A stretch of 8,888 nt of DNA. Source: Kiritimatiellia bacterium (GTDB lineage Bacteria > Verrucomicrobiota > Kiritimatiellia > RFP12 > UBA1067). How positions within the stretch are numbered: position 1 is the stretch's first letter; the number at the start of each line of letters is the position of its first letter. A program made the position numbers and the translations under genes. The stretch covers positions 1 to 8,888 of the forward strand of contig JAGOBZ010000116.1 of assembly GCA_017999015.1 (NCBI GenBank), given 5' to 3'. The notes below the pieces were generated by a model. The model was not told the origin of the DNA and searched no databases. It saw only the letters and a program-made list of their open reading frames with translations. Shown here piece after piece: positions 1-5,577 of the stretch.

Positions 1-459
1 TGGCCCACCGAACAGTCGGCCGTGTATGTCGGCGGCGGAAAGATCCTGGCGCTGGCCCGCACGGAAATACCGGGTTCTTCCGGCGGTGTGCAGTTCCAGT
101 TGACATCGACAGACTCGGGCGTGACGTGGAAACGCGAGCGCACCAACATCGGCGACATTCTGTGCTCGACGCCGTCCCTGGTGTACGACGCGGAGTCCGG
201 GCTTGTGAGCAACTACTATTTCGAGCGCGGCAAGGGGCTGGTGAAACGCCGCGTCAACGCGCTGACGGAGGTGTGGTCCAATCCGACCGGATGGGCAACA
301 CCCGAGGTTGTCGGCGTCGGCAGCGAGCGTCCTTGGGACACGGGCAACGTCAACGCCACCGTGATCGGCCGCACGCATTTTCTCGCTTATTACTCCGGGA
401 CCGATCCAGACACCTCCGTCTACGCGCTTCCCGTGCTTGCGCCCGGGCATGGTAAGTGA
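1..459 (+). CDS. Sialidase/BNR-repeat family protein, C-terminal part (5' end outside window)
   Basis: The frame is open from base 1 and ends at TGA 457-459, giving 152 visible residues; the start lies upstream. A perfect Asp-box (S-x-D-x-G-x-T-W, read as STDSGVTW) is encoded at 106-129. It is followed by a segment reading as consecutive beta strands (TPSLVYD..., then SNYYFERG, then THFLAYYSG), as in the last blades of a six-bladed sialidase/neuraminidase propeller. The family (GH33 and relatives) hydrolyses terminal sialic acids or binds glycans, usually outside the cytoplasm. The catalytic Asp and most of the Arg triad and Tyr/Glu pair are not identifiable in this fragment, so activity cannot be judged; many PVC-group BNR proteins of this type are uncharacterised. 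The GTG at 22 is internal to the propeller and is not a credible start. The radical SAM gene follows after 13 bp on the same strand with no obvious functional link. Confidence 0.75.
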   Translation, partial: WPTEQSAVYVGGGKILALARTEIPGSSGGVQFQLTSTDSGVTWKRERTNIGDILCSTPSLVYDAESGLVSNYYFERGKGLVKRRVNALTEVWSNPTGWATPEVVGVGSERPWDTGNVNATVIGRTHFLAYYSGTDPDTSVYALPVLAPGHGK

Positions 460-472
460 TATGACGTGACTT

Positions 473-1438
473 ATGGATGCGTATAAATACCTGTTTGGCC
501 CCGTTCCGTCGCGCCGTTACGGCCGTTCGCTCGGCGTGGATCTCGCCGTGCCGAAAACCTGCACCCTCGACTGCCGCTTCTGCCAGCTCGGCGCCACCCC
601 GCACGCCACGCTCACGCGCGTCGATACGCCGCCGATGGACGCGATCCTCGCGGAGCTGAGGCGCTGGCTGGCGCAAGCCGGGAGAAGGGAAGAAGGGGAA
701 AGGAAGAAGGAGGAAGGAGGGGGGCTCGATTTCATCACGGCGTCGGGTTCGGGTGAGCCTACGCTGCACCTGCGTTTCGGCGACCTCTTCCGTTTCGTGC
801 GCGCAGAGACGCCCTGCCGTTCGTTGCTGCTCAGCAACGGCTCGCTCTTCTATCTGCCCGAGGTCCGGCGCGATGCGGCGCTGGCGGATGTCGTCAAGCT
901 GTCGCTGCACGCCTGGGACCAGGCCTCGTTCGAACGCGTGTCGCGTCCGCACCCCGCGCTCCGCTTCGACGCGATCCTAGACGGCTACCGCGACTTCCGC
1001 CAAAGCTTTTCCGGCCGACTCGACCTCGAGGTCTTCATCATCCCCGGCCTCAACGACCGCGACGATCAGGTCCGGCGCATCGCCGAACTGGCGCGCGGGT
1101 TCGCGCCGGACGCCATCACGCTCAACACCGCCGTCCGCCCGCCGGCCGACAGCGAGGTCACTGCCTGCCCGCCCGAACGCCTGCATGCGCTGAACGCGCT
1201 CTTCGGCACCGCCGCGCGCGAGAGCGGCACCGAACCCTCGCGCGCCTCGGGCGAACTGAGCGGCGAGGCGCTGATCGCTTTGGTCGAGCGCCATCCGCTG
1301 GCGCTCAGCACTCTCGCCGCGACCTTCGGGCGCAGCGACGACGACCTGCGCGCCTTCATTGAACCGCTCGTGCGCCAAGGCCGCCTGCGCCTCTTCGAGT
1401 CGCAAGGCACGCTCTTTGTTTCAGGATGCGGCCTGTGA
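473..1438 (+). CDS. Radical SAM protein, COG0731 (TYW1-like Fe-S oxidoreductase) type
   Basis: This is a 321-residue predicted cytosolic enzyme. It opens with the family signature YLFGPVPSRRYGRSLGVDL, followed by the CxxxCxxC cluster motif at Cys30, Cys34 and Cys37 (CTLDCRFCQLG), which in the superfamily binds the [4Fe-4S] cluster that cleaves S-adenosylmethionine. SGSGEPT at residues 91-97 matches the SAM-binding Gly-rich motif. LSNGSLF and IIPGLND fit later strands of the barrel. Roughly the last 70 residues (LVERHPLALSTLAATFGRSDDDLRAFIEPLVRQGRLRL) look like a small winged-helix domain. The substrate is unknown; the family is only distantly related to the wybutosine enzyme TYW1. Residues 70-84 are an odd in-frame Gly/Arg/Glu/Lys run encoded by a purine-only tract between the Cys motif and the SGSGEPT strand. 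ATG 473 is chosen because the conserved N-terminus begins there. No clear Shine-Dalgarno is visible, so coupling to the upstream stop is possible. No neighbour suggests a pathway. Confidence 0.88.
   Translation: MDAYKYLFGPVPSRRYGRSLGVDLAVPKTCTLDCRFCQLGATPHATLTRVDTPPMDAILAELRRWLAQAGRREEGERKKEEGGGLDFITASGSGEPTLHLRFGDLFRFVRAETPCRSLLLSNGSLFYLPEVRRDAALADVVKLSLHAWDQASFERVSRPHPALRFDAILDGYRDFRQSFSGRLDLEVFIIPGLNDRDDQVRRIAELARGFAPDAITLNTAVRPPADSEVTACPPERLHALNALFGTAARESGTEPSRASGELSGEALIALVERHPLALSTLAATFGRSDDDLRAFIEPLVRQGRLRLFESQGTLFVSGCGL
680..724 (+). repeat. 45-nt purine-only tract with a degenerate 7-nt period, inside the radical SAM gene
   Basis: Every base from 680 to 724 is A or G. The tract begins and ends on codon boundaries and adds exactly 15 codons (residues 70-84). 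Cut into heptamers from 680 it reads GGGAGAA, GGGAAGA, AGGGGAA, AGGAAGA, AGGAGGA, AGGAGGG, GGG, with G at positions 2 and 3 of every unit. It lies at a linker position between conserved motifs and looks like a simple-sequence insertion or expansion. A homopurine run of this length can form triplex DNA and may be length-variable between strains. Confidence 0.75.
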
Positions 1439-1454
1439 ACACCTCGCCCTCTGT

Positions 1455-1460
1455 CATAAT
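1455..1460 (+). promoter_or_regulatory. Possible -10 element upstream of the glycosidase gene
   Basis: CATAAT matches five of six positions of the sigma-70 -10 consensus in the 107-bp gap between the radical SAM stop and the glycosidase start. The best -35 at a usable distance (CTGTGA at 1433-1438, 16-bp spacer) matches only three of six and overlaps the upstream stop codon. If used, transcription would start near 1467, just before the palindrome at 1482-1507. This is weak evidence; phylum-specific promoter preferences are unknown. Confidence 0.22.
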
Positions 1461-1481
1461 CCGAACACCTTCCTCCGCCCA

Positions 1482-1507
1482 AATCCACTTATCATGACAA
1501 GTGGATT
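1482..1507. promoter_or_regulatory. 26-bp near-perfect palindrome: candidate operator or RNA hairpin
   Basis: The arms AATCCACTT (1482-1490) and AAGTGGATT (1499-1507) are exact reverse complements. The centre contains the palindrome TCATGA (1492-1497), so 12 of 13 base pairs match and only the 1491/1498 pair does not. The site lies 38 bp before ATG 1546 of the glycosidase and just downstream of a possible -10. This is where a LacI-type or similar dimeric repressor would block transcription. As RNA it would make a 9-bp stem with an 8-nt loop. No U-run follows, so it is not a standard terminator for the radical SAM gene. It also covers the GTG at 1501, which argues against that codon as start. 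Confidence 0.5.
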
Positions 1508-1545
1508 CAGCGGTTGACGTGCCATTCACGAAAGGCTTGCCGACG

Positions 1546-4026
1546 ATGAACGCGACCTGTTTGACCCGATGGCTGTTTGACCCGTTAGCCCTGCGTTGCG
1601 CGGCCATCGCGTGGCTCGCCGGCGCGGCGCTGCACGGCTTCACCGCCGACGCCCCCTCAATCGGCAACCGCCACATCCGCGTCGCCCTGCAGCGCGACGG
1701 ACATCTGACACTGGCCGAGCCCGGCGCGGGCCAGCCCTTCGCAACCCTCGCATGGCCCTCGGAGGGCGCGGCGCGGCCCGTCGTCACGCCCTTCCGCGAT
1801 GCCCGGCTGGGCTCCGGCCAGCGGTTGACGGTCACCCGCGCAGACGGCCGGCAGGATGCGGTCTTCGTGCTGGCCGAACAGCCGTTCGCGTTCTTCCAGT
1901 CGACGCTCAAAAACGGCGGCGCGTCGCCCGCGGTCACCAACCGCGTGCCTTATCCCGCGCTGGCGCTCAACCTCGGCGTGCCCGCCGCCGACCTCACCAC
2001 GCTCGGCAGCGGCGGCTTGCTGAAGCCCGACAAGAATCCCGGCAGCTACATGTGGTCGGCCGTCGCCGATCCCGCCACGCGGCGCGGCGTGGTCGCCGGA
2101 TGGATCTCCACCGACCGCGGCAGCGGCATTGTGCGGATGGAGAGCGGCGACGGCGGCGTCCGCCTGCTGCCCCACCTGGATTATGGCCGCCTGCCGCTCG
2201 CGCCCGGCCAGGAAGAGCCGCTTGAAATGTTCGCGGTCGGCTTGTTTGGCGACGCGCGCCTGGGCCTGGAGGCCTACGCCGACCTCATTGCCGCGCGCTA
2301 TGCCATCCGCCTGCCCCCGATGCCGACCGTGCACTGCACCTGGTACGTGGACGGTGCGTCGCGCGAGCCGGTGCTCTCCAACCGCACCGCCTTTGCCGCG
2401 CAGGCGCTCAAGCCGTTCGGCCTGGGCGTCATGCAGATCGACGACGGCTGGCAGCTCGGCCACTCCACCAACGGCCCCAAGAAAGTTTTCATCGGCCACA
2501 ACCCCGACGGGCCCTACCCCTCCGGCATGAAGGCCATGGCCGACACGATCCGCCGCGCCGGCTTCTCTCCGGGCCTCTGGCTGATCCCGTTCGCCGGCTC
2601 AAGCGATGATCCCTGGTTCGCCGACAAGCGCGACTGGTTCGCCAAGAAGCCCGACGGACGCCCCTTTGACACGCGCTGGGGCGGCACCTGCTTCGATCTC
2701 ACGCGCGCCGACACCCAGGCCTACCTCAAGGAGGTGATCCACACGCTCACGCATGCGTGGGGCTACCGCTATCTCAAGTTGGACGGCCTCTACACCGGCG
2801 CGTCAATCAACCTCAACTACATCTGCGACACCTTCCGCGAAGACGAGATCGGCCAGGCCGTGCTGGCCGACCCCGCCGTGACGCAGATCGAAATGATGCG
2901 CAACAGCCTCAGCCTCGTGCGCGCGACCGCCGGCCCGGAGGTCTTCCTGCTCGGCTGCTGCACGCCGCAGAACATGCGCAGCGCCGGCGCGGCGTACGGC
3001 CTCGTCCACGCCATGCGCATCGGCCCCGACAACGGCGCCGCCTGGTCCTCGCTGCTGCGCGGGCCTGAGTACGGCGCGTGGAACTACTTCCTGCACGGGC
3101 GCGTCTGGTACAACGACCCCGACCCGCTCTACGCGCGTCCCGCGCTGCCGCTCGAGCAGGCGCGGGCCATCTGCTCCTGGGTCGCCCTCAGCGGCCAGAT
3201 GAACAGCAGCAGCGAAGAGTACGCCGCCCTGCCGCCCGAGCGGCTCGACCTGCTGAAGCGCACCATGCCCTCGATCACCGCCGACACCAACATCGTGTCG
3301 CGTCCGGTGGATCTTTTCGAGAACCGCGTGCCCGGCATCTGGCTCGCCGCCGGCCGCGCGACCGAGCGTCTCCCGCGCCGCCGCGTGGCCGGGCTGTTCA
3401 ACTGGGAGAGCGCCGAGAAACGCTTCGACGTGCCCCTCGCCGCGCTGGACCTGCCTGAGGCGGGCGCACACATCGCGTTCGACCTCTGGAGCAACGCGCT
3501 GACCCCGCCGTTCCAAGGCCGCCTCGTCCACACGCTCCGGCCGCAGTCCTGCGCCGTGCTGGCCGTGCGCCCGGTGCTCGACCGCCCGCAGCTCATCGCC
3601 ACCTCGCGCCACATCACGCAGGGGCTGATCGACGTCACCGCCGAACGCTGGGAGGCCGCCACGCGCACCCTCTCGGGCGTCAGCGAGACGGTCGCCGGCG
3701 ACCGCTATGAGCTGCGCATCCTCACCTACACGGGCGACAGCGCCACGCCGGGACGTCCCGCGCGCGGCTTCGAGGTGGAGTCGGCCGGCATCACCGGCGC
3801 CAACGGCTATGAGCTGACCGTCGCGCCCGGCGACGGACTCGCGGCGCGCCCGGACGACGCCTATTCAAACGCCAACACGCCCGACGCCCCGATCACGACG
3901 CTGCACGAGCCGGCGGTTGAAGAGGGCTTGGTGCGCGTCGCCTTCACCAGCGGCAGCGGCGGCCCGGTCGCGTGGCGCGTCACCTTCTCCGAACGTCCCG
4001 CAACAGCCGCCGCCGTTACCCGTTGA
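1546..4026 (+). CDS. Secreted GH36-like (clan GH-D) alpha-galactosidase family protein
   Basis: Starting at ATG 1546, the product is 826 residues with an N-terminal hydrophobic segment and likely signal cleavage after HGFTA (about residue 34), so it is exported. An N-terminal beta-sandwich (about 35-255) precedes a (beta/alpha)8 barrel (about 260-575). The barrel contains IDDGW (298-302), YLKLDG with the probable nucleophile Asp413, RIGPD with probable acid/base Asp495, and WYNDPD (521-526), which together are hallmarks of clan GH-D. C-terminal beta-sandwich material follows (about 585-680), then a further region ending in another probable beta domain. In this clan the enzymes are retaining alpha-galactosidases, alpha-N-acetylgalactosaminidases or raffinose-synthase-like transferases, so alpha-linked galactosyl substrates are likely but unproven. 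In-frame GTG 1501 would give 841 residues but sits inside the palindrome and puts 15 extra residues before the signal peptide; AAAGG at 1531-1535 can serve ATG 1546. The gene is convergent with the DUF1080 gene, stops 2 bp apart. Confidence 0.85.
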   Translation: MNATCLTRWLFDPLALRCAAIAWLAGAALHGFTADAPSIGNRHIRVALQRDGHLTLAEPGAGQPFATLAWPSEGAARPVVTPFRDARLGSGQRLTVTRADGRQDAVFVLAEQPFAFFQSTLKNGGASPAVTNRVPYPALALNLGVPAADLTTLGSGGLLKPDKNPGSYMWSAVADPATRRGVVAGWISTDRGSGIVRMESGDGGVRLLPHLDYGRLPLAPGQEEPLEMFAVGLFGDARLGLEAYADLIAARYAIRLPPMPTVHCTWYVDGASREPVLSNRTAFAAQALKPFGLGVMQIDDGWQLGHSTNGPKKVFIGHNPDGPYPSGMKAMADTIRRAGFSPGLWLIPFAGSSDDPWFADKRDWFAKKPDGRPFDTRWGGTCFDLTRADTQAYLKEVIHTLTHAWGYRYLKLDGLYTGASINLNYICDTFREDEIGQAVLADPAVTQIEMMRNSLSLVRATAGPEVFLLGCCTPQNMRSAGAAYGLVHAMRIGPDNGAAWSSLLRGPEYGAWNYFLHGRVWYNDPDPLYARPALPLEQARAICSWVALSGQMNSSSEEYAALPPERLDLLKRTMPSITADTNIVSRPVDLFENRVPGIWLAAGRATERLPRRRVAGLFNWESAEKRFDVPLAALDLPEAGAHIAFDLWSNALTPPFQGRLVHTLRPQSCAVLAVRPVLDRPQLIATSRHITQGLIDVTAERWEAATRTLSGVSETVAGDRYELRILTYTGDSATPGRPARGFEVESAGITGANGYELTVAPGDGLAARPDDAYSNANTPDAPITTLHEPAVEEGLVRVAFTSGSGGPVAWRVTFSERPATAAAVTR

Positions 4027-4028
4027 TT

Positions 4029-5324
4029 TCAGAGTTCGCGGATGTAGATGTTTTTGAACTCGATCGGATCGCCGTGGCACTGCAACTCGATCTGCTCTTT
4101 GGGGAAAATCGGCTGGTTGCGGTCCCAATAGTTTTCCAGCACGGTGTTGTCCACGACCAGCGTGCCGTTCAGCTTGACCGTCACCTTGTCGCCGACCATT
4201 TTGATATAGAAGGTGTTCCAGTCACCGATCTGGCGGTCGGCGATCGCGAGCGCCTGGCTCGGATTCTTCTTGTTGTTGTACAGGCCGCCGGACCCGATCT
4301 TCCACTGGTTGTGCGGATCCCAGATCTGCACCTGCGGCGAGCCGCGCAGATAAAGCCCGCTGTCGCCGCGCACGGTCAGCAGCCGCCAGTCGACGCACAT
4401 CTCGAAATCGCCGTAATCCTTGGCCGTGGCCAGGCTATACCCCTTGCCGTCAAAATAGAGCGTGCCGCCGTCGCGCACGTGCCAGCTCTTGCGCATCTCC
4501 TCGTCGGCCTTCGCCTGCATCTCGGCCCGTTTCTCGGGCGCGGCTTTCTGACGAACCAGCGGATTATCAAATTTCTCGGCGCGGGTCACGCCCTTCCAGT
4601 TCGTCAGATCCTTGCCGTTGAAGAGCGCGGTGAATCCCGCCGGCGGCGTGTTGTCGGTCGGCTTCACCACCTGGTAGTCGGCCGGGACCTCTTTGATGCG
4701 GATGTTGCGCCAGTCCACGCGCGTGCCGTGCCCAAGCCAACCAATGTGTCCCTTGGGGTTGTGCAGGCCGGGGTGCGCCTTCTTGTCCATCGTTTCCTTA
4801 ATGGTGGAGAGATCGGCGTCCACGATCACCTCGCCGTTCAGGAGCACCGTGATCTTTGAGCCGATCGCGCGGACCTCCTGAACGTTCCACTGTCCGACCT
4901 TTTTCTGAAAACCGCGCTTCGCCGGCACCACGCCGTAGATTGAACCGTGATACTGGTACGGCTGCAGCTTGGTGTACTGCGACCCCGAATCATCGAGAAT
5001 CTGCAGCTCCATCGCACCGTAGGCCGCATCTCCTTTCACAGGTGCGCGGATACCCAGCCCGTTGTTGGAGTTGGTGTACAGCAAGAATTCGAAACGCAAA
5101 ATGAAATTGTCATACTCTTTGGCGGTCATCAGGTTGCCGCCCTTTTTCGGATCGCAATAGAGAATCCCGTCCTCCACCTTGTATCCGTCGGTTGCGCCGA
5201 CCCAACCGGTCAGGTCTTTGCCGTTAAACAGCGAGACAAAGCCCTCCTCGAGAGCCGGTTCGTCTGCCTGCGTTGCCCAAACGCCCACCAGTGCGACCGC
5301 GCATGCCGCTAAAAGATGCTTCAT
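4029..5324 (-). CDS. Secreted protein with two tandem DUF1080 (3-keto-disaccharide hydrolase-like) domains
   Basis: The 431-residue product begins MKHLLAACAVALVGVWATQA, a signal peptide with likely cleavage after Ala20. Two copies of the same domain follow. Domain 1 (about 28-212) starts FVSLFNGKDLTGW and ends VDWRNIRIKE. Domain 2 (about 230-431) starts FTALFNGKDLTNW and ends IEFKNIYIRE. Both contain a late strand of type LNGxxxVD (ITVLLNGEVIVD and VTVKLNGTLVVD). This is the concanavalin-like beta-sandwich of PF06439; some members cleave 3-keto-glycosides made by sugar 3-dehydrogenases, and many are uncharacterised. Domain 2 carries a charged, helix-forming insertion (about 255-280, rich in Lys, Glu and Arg) absent from domain 1. 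The start is supported by AAGGGG at 5334-5339 (minus strand), 9 nt upstream of ATG. A minus-strand promoter candidate lies at 5386-5414. No 3-dehydrogenase is visible nearby, so the keto-sugar role is inferred from family only. Confidence 0.87.
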   Translation of the reverse strand: MKHLLAACAVALVGVWATQADEPALEEGFVSLFNGKDLTGWVGATDGYKVEDGILYCDPKKGGNLMTAKEYDNFILRFEFLLYTNSNNGLGIRAPVKGDAAYGAMELQILDDSGSQYTKLQPYQYHGSIYGVVPAKRGFQKKVGQWNVQEVRAIGSKITVLLNGEVIVDADLSTIKETMDKKAHPGLHNPKGHIGWLGHGTRVDWRNIRIKEVPADYQVVKPTDNTPPAGFTALFNGKDLTNWKGVTRAEKFDNPLVRQKAAPEKRAEMQAKADEEMRKSWHVRDGGTLYFDGKGYSLATAKDYGDFEMCVDWRLLTVRGDSGLYLRGSPQVQIWDPHNQWKIGSGGLYNNKKNPSQALAIADRQIGDWNTFYIKMVGDKVTVKLNGTLVVDNTVLENYWDRNQPIFPKEQIELQCHGDPIEFKNIYIREL

Positions 5325-5350
5325 TTGTCTGTGCCCCTTTTTGTTTTACC

Positions 5351-5366
5351 GGCAGGAACCCCTGCC
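5351..5366 (-). other. Small hairpin in the 5' leader of the DUF1080 gene
   Basis: GGCAGG (5351-5356) and CCTGCC (5361-5366) form a perfect 6-bp GC-rich stem with a 4-nt loop. A second CCTGCC at 5365-5370 offers an alternative partner. The hairpin lies between the candidate promoter and the ribosome-binding site of the minus-strand gene, 26 nt from its start codon. It might modulate mRNA stability, but stems this short are common by chance in GC-rich DNA. Confidence 0.25.
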
Positions 5367-5385
5367 TGCCACCATTCCTCCCTTT

Positions 5386-5414
5386 ATTTAAATCGAATGC
5401 CCGCCGAAAAGCAA
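5386..5414 (-). promoter_or_regulatory. Candidate sigma-70-like promoter for the DUF1080 gene
   Basis: On the minus strand TTGCTT (5414-5409) and TTAAAT (5391-5386) are separated by 17 bp. The -10 matches four of six consensus positions and the -35 starts with TTG. The -10 sits in a short AT-rich patch in otherwise GC-rich DNA and predicts a leader of about 55 nt before ATG 5324. The sequence upstream of it (5421-5440) is also strongly strand-asymmetric, being mostly purine on the minus strand. Confidence 0.38.
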
Positions 5415-5577
5415 TCCGCGTTTTCGTTTCTCTTTTTCCCAGTCTCTCGTCTCGTCGTTCGAGAGCCATGCGTAAGCGATGAACCGTATCGTGCACAGCA
5501 CCGTTTAAACACGCAGATCACTATCCTCTGAACCGTGTCCGCTGTACGGCGGCGTGAAACCGAAAGAGAAACCGTTT

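Noticed and set aside
1557..1584. Exact 12-nt direct repeat CTGTTTGACCCG (1557-1568 and 1573-1584) at the start of the glycosidase gene
   Set aside because: The copies are 16 bp apart and in different reading frames inside the signal-peptide codons. There are only two, and no repeat continues, so chance is the simplest explanation.
3972..4859. Long plus-strand open frame (295 codons) antisense to the DUF1080 gene
   Set aside because: It overlaps the GH36-like gene and lies opposite a clearly recognised protein. Its translation is rich in Val/Leu/His/Arg in a way typical of antisense frames of GC-rich genes.
5444..5465. Inverted repeat CTCTCG...CGAGAG in the divergent intergenic region
   Set aside because: A 6-bp stem with a 10-nt loop in a pyrimidine-rich stretch is weak and expected by chance; no promoter element aligns with it.
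5466..5577. Possible Fur box or cobalamin riboswitch before the TonB receptor
   Set aside because: I looked for the AT-rich Fur dyad and for a B12-box-like conserved core and found neither; the leader is also too short for a cobalamin riboswitch.
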